This document shows, in pieces, positions 1 to 7,058 of a DNA stretch of 10,851 nt. Made by a program: the position numbers and the translations under genes. Each line of letters opens with the position of its first letter. Within the stretch, counting starts at the first letter, position 1. The notes beneath the pieces are model-generated. The model was not told where the DNA came from. It searched no databases and saw only the letters and a list, made by a program, of their open reading frames with translations. Source of the DNA: an uncultured Rhodanobacteraceae bacterium (lineage in GTDB: Bacteria; Pseudomonadota; Gammaproteobacteria; Xanthomonadales; Rhodanobacteraceae); assembly GCA_937902695.1 (NCBI GenBank), contig CALFNI010000424.1, positions 1-10,851 of the forward strand. The letters run 5' to 3'.

Positions 1-141
1 CTTGCCCAACGGCACGTTCAACTCATGGCAGACCGCTTGCGCCAGCGCGCGGTTCGCATTGCCGCAGAACACCAGCAAGCCGCGCTCCTCGCGTTCGCGC
101 GCGTAGCTGCCGGTGAAACCCGATGAATTGGACGTGTTCAC
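1..141 (-). CDS. prs: Ribose-phosphate pyrophosphokinase, N-terminal 47 residues (partial)
   Basis: This is the beginning of Prs, which transfers pyrophosphate from ATP to ribose 5-phosphate to make PRPP for nucleotide, His and Trp synthesis. Only the first 47 codons lie in the window; the gene runs off the left edge. The visible protein contains LLVFCGNANRALAQ followed by a conserved PLGK ending, which is the characteristic Prs N-terminus (family pattern (V/L)VFSGNANxxLAxx...LGxxxGKA). The GTG at 141..139 is chosen because a GGGAG Shine-Dalgarno sequence (148..152) lies six bases before it. This start gives roughly a 20-residue lead (NTSNSSGFTGSYAREREERG) before the conserved part, somewhat longer than usual. 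The frame is also open upstream to ATG codons at 270 and 276, but these sit beside the tRNA end with no ribosome site. It follows tRNA-Gln, as in Pseudomonas. Identity is fairly certain; the exact start is less so. Confidence 0.85.
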   Translation of the reverse strand, partial: MNTSNSSGFTGSYAREREERGLLVFCGNANRALAQAVCHELNVPLGK

Positions 142-147
142 ACCGTA

Positions 148-152
148 CTCCC
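148..152 (-). promoter_or_regulatory. Shine-Dalgarno sequence of prs
   Basis: On the minus strand GGGAG is followed by six bases and then the GTG start at 141..139. This site decides between the GTG start and the in-frame ATG codons further upstream at 270 and 276, which have no comparable site. Confidence 0.6.
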
Positions 153-180
153 GATTGGCAACGCGCAAATCCAACCTGAA

Positions 181-197
181 AAATGGCCGGGCCGGCA
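181..197 (-). repeat. Second copy of the tRNA-Gln 3' end (17 bp, one mismatch)
   Basis: The plus-strand sequence AAATGGCCGGGCCGGCA matches 277..293 (AAATGGCTGGGCCGGCA) at 16 of 17 positions. The latter covers the last 14 bases of tRNA-Gln, including CCA, plus three flanking bases. The two copies lie in the same orientation, 96 bases apart. Duplicated tRNA 3' ends are typical footprints of integrase attachment sites, but no integrase or foreign DNA lies between them, and a GC-rich chance match is possible. Confidence 0.4.
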
Positions 198-235
198 AAG
201 CCACGCCTCGTTTTCCGCGGCCCAGAATCGCCGCT

Positions 236-254
236 TTGGCGCATCCTGCGCCAA
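236..254. other. Perfect 8-bp stem-loop between tRNA-Gln and prs
   Basis: TTGGCGCA (236..243) and TGCGCCAA (247..254) are perfect inverted repeats around a 3-base centre. In the minus-strand transcript this hairpin would sit 25 bases after the mature tRNA-Gln 3' end and upstream of the prs start. No U-tract follows, so it is not a canonical intrinsic terminator. It could mark the tRNA processing junction or lie in the prs leader. The remaining bases between 142 and 279 show nothing else recognisable except the 17-bp tRNA-end copy. Confidence 0.5.
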
Positions 255-279
255 CTACTCCTTTTGCCATTTTCATAAA

Positions 280-355
280 TGGCTGGGCCGGCAGGACTCG
301 AACCTGCGAATGCGGGAATCAAAATCCCGTGCCTTACCAACTTGGCGACGCCCCA
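280..355 (-). tRNA. tRNA-Gln, anticodon TTG
   Basis: The 76-base minus-strand sequence folds as a tRNA. The acceptor is TGGGGCG/CGGCCCA. The D-stem is GCC/GGC with a TTGG D-loop. The anticodon stem CGGGA/TCCCG closes the loop TTTTGAT (anticodon TTG at 320..322, reading CAA). The T-stem GCAGG/CCTGC closes loop TTCGAGT, followed by discriminator G and an encoded CCA. The weak first pair T1-A72 is typical of tRNA-Gln. One oddity is a G5-G68 mismatch in the acceptor stem where a G-C pair is expected. It lies between ispE and prs, as in Pseudomonas, and is probably cut from the operon transcript; I see no convincing promoter of its own in the 61 bases upstream. Confidence 0.95.
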
Positions 356-366
356 ATGGGATCTCA

Positions 367-384
367 GCCGTCCTCCCTGACGGC
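367..384 (-). other. Hairpin with AGGGAG loop, upstream of tRNA-Gln
   Basis: On the minus strand GCCGTC and GACGGC pair perfectly around the six-base loop AGGGAG. It lies 11 bases before the tRNA 5' end and ten bases after a similar hairpin. A GGA exposed in a loop is the core of a CsrA/RsmA binding site, so this may be a regulatory or RNA-processing element. No U-run follows, which argues against a standard terminator. Confidence 0.45.
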
Positions 385-394
385 AATGAACGAA

Positions 395-410
395 CCAGCA
401 TCCCTGCTGG
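395..410 (-). other. Hairpin with GGGA loop just after ispE
   Basis: On the minus strand CCAGCA and TGCTGG pair perfectly around GGGA, six bases after the ispE stop codon. The core GCAGGGATGC resembles the CsrA/RsmA SELEX consensus (ACARGGAUGU). The downstream TTCGTTCATT is T-rich but broken, so termination after ispE would be weak at best. It could also be a dispersed palindromic repeat. Confidence 0.45.
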
Positions 411-416
411 CCTTTT

Positions 417-1280
417 TCACAGAAGCCGCCGCAGCGGGGACTCGTTGACGCCACGAACGACCCAGCCGCGAATGCCGGCTGGCAGATCCGCGAGGATCGC
501 ATCGCCCGCGTCGCGCGATGCCACCGCGGCGAACACTGCTCCACCGGATCCGCTGAGCCTTGCTTCGCCATGCCGGCCGAGCCATTCGAGCGCTGCCGCG
601 ACCGCCGGAAAGCGCTCGCGGACGACAGGCTCGAACGCATTGCCCGTCGCGACGCCGGAAACAAAGAGCGGAATTGTCAGCTGCGGGGAGTTTCGTGTCA
701 ATTCCGGCACTTGGAACAACTCCCGGGTCGGCACCGGGACGCCGGGATCGACGACGACGAACCACCGTTCGGGCAGCGCCAGCGGCGTCAGCCGCTCGCC
801 GACGCCCTCGGCCCAGGCGCTGGTGCCGCGCACGAAGACCGGCACGTCGGCGCCAAGGGCGAGCGCGAGAACCGCCAGCGCATCGTCGTCCAGCCCGGTA
901 TCCCAGAGCGCATTCAGCGCGACGAGCACGGTGGCCGCGTCGGAGCTGCCGCCGCCGAGACCGCCGCCGATCGGCACGCGTTTCTCGATCGCGATGTCGG
1001 CGCCGAGCCGGCAGCCGGTCGCGCGCTTGAGCGCATGCGCCGCGCGAACGCCGAGATCGAGCGCCTCCGGCACATCCGGCAACGGGTCAATCCGCCGGAT
1101 CCCGCCGTCGTCGCGCACGCGCAGGCGAACCTCATCGCCCCAGTCGAGCAGCTGGAACGCGGTCTGCAGCAGGTGGTAGCCGTCGGCGCGACGGCCGACG
1201 ATGTGCAGGAAGAGGTTCAGCTTCGCCGGCGCGGGCCAGCGCGTCCACGCGCCGCCCGCCTCGTCCGCGGCGACGCTCAC
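417..1280 (-). CDS. ispE: 4-diphosphocytidyl-2-C-methyl-D-erythritol kinase
   Basis: IspE phosphorylates CDP-methylerythritol in the cytoplasmic MEP pathway to IPP and DMAPP. The 287-residue product has family length and the three GHMP-kinase signatures. These are PAPAKLNLFLHI at 16-27 with the substrate/catalytic Lys20; the ATP-binding loop VPIGGGLGGGSSDAA at 102-116; and RLSGSGGAVF at 241-250. The catalytic Asp sits in GADVPVF (Asp145). The frame is open much further upstream, but homology begins near Trp15. The GTG at 1280..1278 overlaps the methyltransferase stop as GTGA, so translational coupling fixes this start. It lies downstream of lolB and the methyltransferase and upstream of tRNA-Gln and prs, matching the lolB-ispE-prs order of many gammaproteobacteria. 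The gene is intact; the function call is secure. Confidence 0.96.
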   Translation of the reverse strand: MSVAADEAGGAWTRWPAPAKLNLFLHIVGRRADGYHLLQTAFQLLDWGDEVRLRVRDDGGIRRIDPLPDVPEALDLGVRAAHALKRATGCRLGADIAIEKRVPIGGGLGGGSSDAATVLVALNALWDTGLDDDALAVLALALGADVPVFVRGTSAWAEGVGERLTPLALPERWFVVVDPGVPVPTRELFQVPELTRNSPQLTIPLFVSGVATGNAFEPVVRERFPAVAAALEWLGRHGEARLSGSGGAVFAAVASRDAGDAILADLPAGIRGWVVRGVNESPLRRLL

Positions 1281-1975
1281 GAATGATGTCCCGCATTCGC
1301 CGGCACCGCCTCGATCAGCAGCGACAGCGGGCGGCCCGCGTCGACATCGGCCGGCTCGGCAATGCGCTCGATCGTGAATCGCGAAGCGCCCAGCGCGACG
1401 CCCCACGATTCGAGCGTCCGGAAATACCAGGGCATCGCTGTCGTGAAGCCGCCGCCGAAGCCCGCGAACGTTTCTTCGCGCCAGCCGTCGGCATAGCGCT
1501 CCCCGCCGTTCGCGACCCACGGATGCACGGTCTGGATCACCAGCCGGCCGCGCGGAAGAAGCACGCCGCGCAGCGCATCGAGCAGCGGCGCGAGCTCGGC
1601 GTCGAGCAGCGAGAAATTGCAGACGGCGACGTCGAACGGACCACCGAGCGCGGACGCGCGCGCACCGATCGCCTCATACGTCATCGCGACGAACGTGCCG
1701 CCGCCGAGCGCCTGCGCCGATGCAACCAGTGCTTCGCTCGCATCGATGCCGACGACGCGACAGCCGTGCGCCGCGAGCGCGCGCGCAAGCCAGCCTTCCC
1801 CGCAACCGACGTCGAGCACGCACGGCGGTTTCGTCCGCAGCACGGCGGCCAGGATCGCCGCGTCGGTTCCGGCGCGTCGGCTCGGAATGCGCCGTTCGCG
1901 GACGGCATCGGTCCAGGCGCCGGCGTTGCTGTCCCAGCTGCGCAGCATGCGCGCCGAGCGATCGGCCGCGTCCAC
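1277..1975 (-). CDS. Class I SAM-dependent methyltransferase (UbiG-like fold, unknown substrate)
   Basis: This 232-residue cytoplasmic protein has a complete class I SAM-binding fold. Motif I is VLDVGCGEG at 53-61, the acidic end of strand two is VVGIDAS at 74-80, a post-I/motif II strand is FDVAVCNFSLLD at 114-125, and the strand and turn around LLPRGRLVIQTVHP lie at 139-152. The N-terminal RSWDSNAGAWTDAVRE stretch and the C-terminal aromatic segment (MPWYFRTLESW, 181-191) probably form the substrate lid. The substrate cannot be read from sequence; it may be a small molecule or a quinone-like compound. GTG at 1975 is preferred because it lies two bases after the lolB stop; ATG at 1948 is the alternative and gives 223 residues. 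The gene ends in a GTGA overlap with ispE. Its place between lolB and ispE is the departure from the usual gene order here. Confidence 0.85.
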   Translation of the reverse strand: MDAADRSARMLRSWDSNAGAWTDAVRERRIPSRRAGTDAAILAAVLRTKPPCVLDVGCGEGWLARALAAHGCRVVGIDASEALVASAQALGGGTFVAMTYEAIGARASALGGPFDVAVCNFSLLDAELAPLLDALRGVLLPRGRLVIQTVHPWVANGGERYADGWREETFAGFGGGFTTAMPWYFRTLESWGVALGASRFTIERIAEPADVDAGRPLSLLIEAVPANAGHHS

Positions 1976-1977
1976 GC

Positions 1978-2565
1978 TCAACGCCACTCGCTGATCGAAA
2001 GGCGCACGCGCGAGTCGCCGCGGCTTGCGAAGATCTTGCGCGGCAGCGCCGGCTGATGCGTTTGGTCGTAATCGGGATATTCGATCGTCCAGCCGTCCTG
2101 CCGGATCACGGCCGGGAGACCGTCGTTGCGAAACTCGATCTGCGCGTCGCCTTTGGCGCGCGCCGCGCGAACCCATTGCGTCAGCTGCGCGACGGGCACC
2201 TGCCAGCCGAGTTCGCGATCGAGCAGCGCCGCCGCATCGGTGCCCTCGACCGGCCGATCGCGCAGGCCTTCGAGCACGACGCGACGCGCATCGCCGGCGA
2301 GCACCCAGGTCTTGCCGGTCACCGGCGCATGCACGCTGAAGCGGAACGCATCGCCATCCTGCTTCCATTGCAGCGAGCCGCTGCCGGCATCCTTCGCGTT
2401 CGACACGCCGAGGCGCCCCGCGAGCTGCCATTCGGGCTGGCTTGCCAGCATCCGCTCGCGCTCGCTCTGGCGCGCCAGGAGGGCATCGTCCGGCTTCACG
2501 CGCGGCGCCGCGCACGCGCCGAGCACGAGCGCAAACACGACCAGCGCACAGGCGCGCGCGCGCAT
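1978..2565 (-). CDS. lolB: Outer-membrane lipoprotein insertion factor LolB
   Basis: LolB takes lipoproteins from the periplasmic carrier LolA and inserts them into the outer membrane, and is itself a lipoprotein. The 195-residue product begins with a lipoprotein signal (MRARA basic end, hydrophobic VVFALV) and the lipobox LGAC, giving lipidation at Cys18. Ala19 follows, so there is no inner-membrane retention Asp. The mature part carries the family landmarks EWQLAGRLGV at 45-54, GSGSLQWKQ at 63-69, and the C-terminal WTIEYPDY at 159-166. ATG at 2565 lies 14 bases after the upstream TPR gene. An in-frame GTG at 2583 would overlap that gene's stop as GTGA and add six residues, and cannot be excluded. 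It stands between lbcA and the methyltransferase in the same operon. The fast-diverging sequence plus the conserved context make this call firm. Confidence 0.93.
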   Translation of the reverse strand: MRARACALVVFALVLGACAAPRVKPDDALLARQSERERMLASQPEWQLAGRLGVSNAKDAGSGSLQWKQDGDAFRFSVHAPVTGKTWVLAGDARRVVLEGLRDRPVEGTDAAALLDRELGWQVPVAQLTQWVRAARAKGDAQIEFRNDGLPAVIRQDGWTIEYPDYDQTHQPALPRKIFASRGDSRVRLSISEWR

Positions 2566-2579
2566 CCATGCCTGCGCGC

Positions 2580-4304
2580 TCACGTCGTCAGCCGCTTGAT
2601 CGTTTCGAGCAGCGCCTTGTTCTTGGCGTCCTTCTTGCGGCCCTGCTCCCAGATGCGGCGCGCTTCGTCGCGATCGCCCCTGACCCAGAGCACCTCGCCG
2701 AGGTGCGCGGCGATCTCGGCGTCGTTCTGTTTCTCGTACGCACGCCGCAGCTCCTTCACCGAGCCGTCGAGATCGCCCATGCGATAGCGGATCCAGCCCA
2801 GGCTGTCGATGATCGCGGGCTCGTCGGGTTTCAGCTTGTACGCGCGCTCGATCAGCTCGAGCGCTTCCGCACGCCGGTCGGTGCGATCGGCGAGCGTGTA
2901 GCCGAGCGCATTCAGCGCTTCGGCATCGTCGGGCTTGAGCTCGATGACGCGGCGCAGATCCTTTTCGGCGCCCGGCACGTCGTTCTGCTCGGCGGCCATC
3001 AGCGCGCGTGCGTAGAGCAGGCGCGAATCGTCCGGCAGCGTTTCGAGACCGCGCTGATAGACGCCGCGCGCCTCCTCGATGCGGCCCTTGCGCGTCAGGA
3101 GGTCCGCTTCGAGCAGGAAGACGTTGCCGAGCTGCGTCGAATCCTCGCCGGTCTGCGCCTGCAGCTCGCGCAGGAACTCCAGCGCCTGCTCGGTGCGGCC
3201 GAGCTGATCGAGCACGACGGCCTGGCGCGTCTGCGCGTCGAACCAGTGCTCGTCGTCCGCGTCGATCTCGCGATACCAGTTGAGCGCGTCCTCGCGCCTG
3301 TCGATCAGCTCGGCGATCTGACCGAGCAGATACAGGCGGCTGCCGGTGCGCGCGTTCGTGTCGTGGTCGAGCTCGCGATACAGCGAGGCGAGCGCGCCCT
3401 TGTCCTCCGCGCGCGCTGCATAGGCGGCGCGGGCCGCGTAGGTGGTGTCGTCCTGCGGACCTTGCGCCAGCGCACGCGCAGCGCCCGCGTTGTCGCCGGC
3501 ATCGGCGAGCAGCGCCGCGTAGCCGCCGCGCAGGCGCACGCTCTTCGGATCGCGCTTCAGCGCCTCGGCGTAGAGCGCGCGTGCCTTCGCCTTGTCGCCG
3601 CGGTCGATCGCGAGGCGCGCGCTCCACGCGTACGCGTCGCCGCCATGGAACCTGTCGATCGCGCCGTCGGCGATGCGCTGCGCGGACGCCTTGTCGCCGA
3701 GCTTGAACATGAGCTGGCTCACGGCGACCCAGTTCGGCTCGCTGTTGCCGAGGTGCGCCGGCGTCGCGACGCGCGCGAGCAGGCGCGACGCCTCGGCCTT
3801 GTCGTCGGCGCCGAGCAGCGCCTGCGCGACGAGCCGCCAGCCGGTCTCGTCGCCGCGCGATGCAAGCCTGTCGAGATCGACGAACGCCTCGTTCGTGCGC
3901 GCTTCGGCGATCGCGATCCACGCCCGCGCCTGCAGGATGCCGGGATCGTCCGGCGCAAGCGCCTGCCAGCGCGCAAGCGAGGCTTTGGCCAGCGGCCAGT
4001 TCTTGATCGTGAGCGCGAGCCGCGTCGCTTCGTCGGCGACCTCCGGATCGTTCGAGAGCGCCGCCGCTTCCGCGAAACCGTTCGCGCCGGCGTCGAGATC
4101 ATTGTCCTGCAGCGCGAACTGCGCGGCGAGGAGCTTCGCCATCAGGTCCGACTCGGGCGCGACGGGTTGCACGACCGGCTTGGCGGGCGCCGGCGCCTTC
4201 GGCTGCACGTTCGCGCAGTCGGTCAGCGCGAGCGCCAGCAGCGCGACTGCGACAACCTGCCCGAGGCGCACGGAAAAACGGAGGGAAACGGCGTGAAATC
4301 GCAT
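2580..4304 (-). CDS. lbcA: Tetratricopeptide-repeat lipoprotein-like protein, LbcA (PA4667) type
   Basis: This 574-residue protein has an N-terminal export signal (basic MRFHAVSLRFSVR, then a hydrophobic VVAVALLALAL) and a likely lipidation Cys30. A Pro/Ala/Lys/Val linker at 34-48 follows, then TPR-type helical repeats almost to the end; the clearest canonical motifs lie in the second half (for example ALNALGYTLADR and IIDSLGWIRYRMGDLDGSVKELRRAY). Its order, divergent from hemA and followed by lolB, is that of P. aeruginosa PA4667. That lipoprotein binds the periplasmic protease CtpA and helps it degrade peptidoglycan hydrolases. Orthology is inferred from architecture, length and synteny. 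Oddly, the residue before Cys30 is Asp (LTDC), where Gly, Ala or Ser is normal. ATG at 4304 is preceded by AAGG at a suitable distance. No protease gene is visible nearby. Confidence 0.85.
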   Translation of the reverse strand: MRFHAVSLRFSVRLGQVVAVALLALALTDCANVQPKAPAPAKPVVQPVAPESDLMAKLLAAQFALQDNDLDAGANGFAEAAALSNDPEVADEATRLALTIKNWPLAKASLARWQALAPDDPGILQARAWIAIAEARTNEAFVDLDRLASRGDETGWRLVAQALLGADDKAEASRLLARVATPAHLGNSEPNWVAVSQLMFKLGDKASAQRIADGAIDRFHGGDAYAWSARLAIDRGDKAKARALYAEALKRDPKSVRLRGGYAALLADAGDNAGAARALAQGPQDDTTYAARAAYAARAEDKGALASLYRELDHDTNARTGSRLYLLGQIAELIDRREDALNWYREIDADDEHWFDAQTRQAVVLDQLGRTEQALEFLRELQAQTGEDSTQLGNVFLLEADLLTRKGRIEEARGVYQRGLETLPDDSRLLYARALMAAEQNDVPGAEKDLRRVIELKPDDAEALNALGYTLADRTDRRAEALELIERAYKLKPDEPAIIDSLGWIRYRMGDLDGSVKELRRAYEKQNDAEIAAHLGEVLWVRGDRDEARRIWEQGRKKDAKNKALLETIKRLTT

Positions 4305-4316
4305 GCAACGCCTTGT

Positions 4317-4348
4317 CTTGCTTGAAATTGCGCTTGCTTGATATTGCC
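4317..4348. repeat. 16-bp tandem direct repeat in the lbcA/hemA divergent region
   Basis: CTTGCTTGAAATTGCG (4317..4332) is followed directly by CTTGCTTGATATTGCC (4333..4348), identical at 14 of 16 positions. Each copy contains a -35-like hexamer (TTGAAA, TTGATA). The repeat lies 13 bases upstream of the lbcA start and overlaps the best candidate -35 of hemA. It could be a pair of operator half-sites or simply a small slippage duplication. Confidence 0.6.
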
Positions 4349-4366
4349 CCGGCGCGCCCGCAGAAT
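4338..4366 (+). promoter_or_regulatory. Candidate sigma-70 promoter of hemA
   Basis: TTGATA (4338..4343, five of six matches to TTGACA) is separated by 17 bases from CAGAAT (4361..4366, four of six matches to TATAAT). Transcription would begin near 4373, giving an approximately 150-base leader before hemA. No promoter of similar quality is visible for lbcA on the other strand. This is a consensus match by eye only. Confidence 0.35.
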
Positions 4367-4380
4367 GCGCGGCGACCGCG

Positions 4381-4394
4381 GCAGGCAAGCCTGC
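4381..4394. promoter_or_regulatory. Short palindrome in the hemA leader
   Basis: GCAGGC and GCCTGC flank a 2-base centre. It lies just after the predicted hemA transcription start, where an operator or small RNA hairpin could act. No known regulator motif was recognised, and a six-base arm may be chance. The rest of the 4395..4520 leader shows nothing I can name. Confidence 0.25.
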
Positions 4395-4520
4395 ACCGGC
4401 CGAGGCGGCGCGCCGTCCGGCCAGCGCCGCGACTAGCTTATCCGATTGCCCCGATGACCGTCGTTCGTCCTGTTCATTCTTTCGCCGCGCCGGCGCACTG
4501 TCGCGACGCGCCGTGACGCC

Positions 4521-5798
4521 ATGGCGCTCGTAGCCGTCGGCCTCAACCACCAGACCGCGCCGCTCGAGTTTCGCGAGCGCGTCGCGTTCGCGCCAGGCGA
4601 CACGGCATCGGCACTCGCGGCGCTGACCGCCCAGCCCGGTGTCAGGGAAGCTGCGATCCTCTCGACGTGCAATCGCACCGAGCTCTATTGCACGGTCGAT
4701 GGCGGCGCCGAGACGACACCGGCTGCGTGGCTGCAACGTCATCATCAGCTGACCGGCGAAAGGCTCGGCGAGTTCCTGTACCTGCATACCGACGCCGACG
4801 CCGTGCGGCATCTCTTCCGCGTCGCGACCGGCCTCGAATCGATGGTGCTCGGCGAGCCGCAGATCCTCGGGCAGGTCAAGGACGCCTATGCGCTCGCGCG
4901 CGAGGCGCACACGTTGAATGCGCCGCTCGAGCGCCTGTTCCAGAACACGTTCGCCGTCGCCAAGCGCGTGCGCTCGGATACGCGCATCGGCGCCAATCCG
5001 GTGTCGGTCGCATTCACCGCCGTGCGCCTCGCGGAGCGTCTCTTCGCCGACCTCGGTCAGGCCTGCGTGCTGCTGATCGGCGCGGGCGAGACGATCGAGC
5101 TCGCCGCGCGGCATCTGACCGAAGCGCGCGTGCGACGCCTGATCGTCGCGAACCGCACGCTTGAAAATGCGCAGGCGCTCGCGGGCCGCTTCGGCGGCTA
5201 TGCGATCACGCTGGCGGATCTGCCCAGGCATCTCGCCGAAGCCGACGTGGTCATCGCGTCGACCGCGAGCCGCGAGCCCGTGCTCGATCGCGACACGGTC
5301 GCCGCCGCGCTCGCGGAGCGGCGGCGCAAGCCGATGTTCCTCGTCGACATCGCGGTGCCGCGCGACATCGATCCCGCGGTCGCGACGATCGAGGACGCAT
5401 TCCTCTACACGATCGACGACCTGCGCGCCGTCATCGACGAGAACCTGCGCGGCCGTCGCGAGGCCGCGCGCGACGCCGAGGCGATGATCGAGCTCTCGGT
5501 CGAGCACTTCATGGGCTGGTGGCGTGCGCTCGACCTCCGCAACCCCGTGACCCAGCTTCGCAGGCACGCGGAATCGGATCGCGACGAAGTGCTCGCGAAG
5601 GCACAATCGATGCTCGCGCGCGGACGGCCGGCGGACGAGGTGCTTGCGTTTCTCGCCAATACGCTGACGAACAAGTTGCTGCATGCGCCGAGTGCGAATC
5701 TGCGCGCGGCCGCTCTGCGCGGCGACGCCGACCTGCTGCGGGCGGCCGAGCGCCTCTTCGAAAGCGAACTGACGCCGCCCGTCAATCGCGAATCGTAG
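4521..5798 (+). CDS. hemA: Glutamyl-tRNA reductase
   Basis: HemA reduces glutamyl-tRNA(Glu) with NADPH to glutamate-1-semialdehyde, the first committed step of C5-pathway tetrapyrrole synthesis in the cytoplasm. The 425-residue protein has normal length. It has the N-terminal [18 protein letters not shown] (6-23), the catalytic Cys50 in [10 protein letters not shown], and the substrate-pocket signature [19 protein letters not shown] near 107-125. The NADPH-binding Rossmann segment is [17 protein letters not shown] and ends in VANRT, and a C-terminal dimerisation helix region contains [12 protein letters not shown] and [12 protein letters not shown]. The ATG at 4521 matches the family start, but no good Shine-Dalgarno sequence precedes it. 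It diverges from lbcA and is followed by prfA, the common hemA-prfA pairing. The gene is intact and the call secure. Confidence 0.97.
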   Translation: MALVAVGLNHQTAPLEFRERVAFAPGDTASALAALTAQPGVREAAILSTCNRTELYCTVDGGAETTPAAWLQRHHQLTGERLGEFLYLHTDADAVRHLFRVATGLESMVLGEPQILGQVKDAYALAREAHTLNAPLERLFQNTFAVAKRVRSDTRIGANPVSVAFTAVRLAERLFADLGQACVLLIGAGETIELAARHLTEARVRRLIVANRTLENAQALAGRFGGYAITLADLPRHLAEADVVIASTASREPVLDRDTVAAALAERRRKPMFLVDIAVPRDIDPAVATIEDAFLYTIDDLRAVIDENLRGRREAARDAEAMIELSVEHFMGWWRALDLRNPVTQLRRHAESDRDEVLAKAQSMLARGRPADEVLAFLANTLTNKLLHAPSANLRAAALRGDADLLRAAERLFESELTPPVNRES

Positions 5799-5820
5799 TA
5801 GTCCGGCCGAAACAGGAACT

Positions 5821-5919
5821 AAAGACTGAACCGCGAAGAACACGAAGAGCACGAAGAGAACAATTGCCGGTTCGAGCTTTTTTCTTCGCGTTCTTCGTGT
5901 TCTTCGTGTTTCAATCTTT
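5821..5919. repeat. 99-base imperfect palindrome built from CACGAAGAA-like nonamers
   Basis: The left arm 5821..5858 contains three nonamers, CGCGAAGAA, CACGAAGAG and CACGAAGAG. The right arm 5882..5919 contains their complements TTCTTCGCG, TTCTTCGTG and TTCTTCGTG. Paired base by base over 38 positions I count 32 Watson-Crick pairs, three G-U pairs and three mismatches, with a 23-base loop (5859..5881). The element fills most of the hemA-prfA gap. Its composition differs from the flanking genes and resembles dispersed intergenic repeats seen in other bacterial genomes. In RNA it would form a long hairpin between the two coding regions. Confidence 0.75.
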
Positions 5920-5959
5920 CCCGCCTTCGCCCGACAACGATTTAGATCTGTTTCAAAAG

Positions 5960-7042
<1,083 letters not shown>

Positions 7043-7058
7043 CGGCGCCGCGCGTCCG

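Noticed and set aside
113..448. Small plus-strand frame across prs and tRNA-Gln
   Set aside because: It reads through the antisense of a tRNA gene and the prs start; not a plausible gene.
1978..3921. Very long Arg-rich minus-strand open frame running through the TPR gene into lolB
   Set aside because: It is the lolB frame extended upstream because high GC removes stop codons. The upstream part is Arg/Ala-rich with no domain, while the TPR gene in the other frame is clearly coding; lolB starts at its signal peptide.
2442..4325. Plus-strand open frame of 627 codons opposite the TPR gene
   Set aside because: It is an antisense shadow of LbcA with low-complexity composition and no recognisable motif.
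5519..5959. Possible HemA-RF1 fusion, since the prfA frame is open from inside hemA
   Set aside because: hemA is in another frame and ends normally at 5798; the stretch before ATG 5960 is an intergenic repeat, and RF1 homology starts at 5960.
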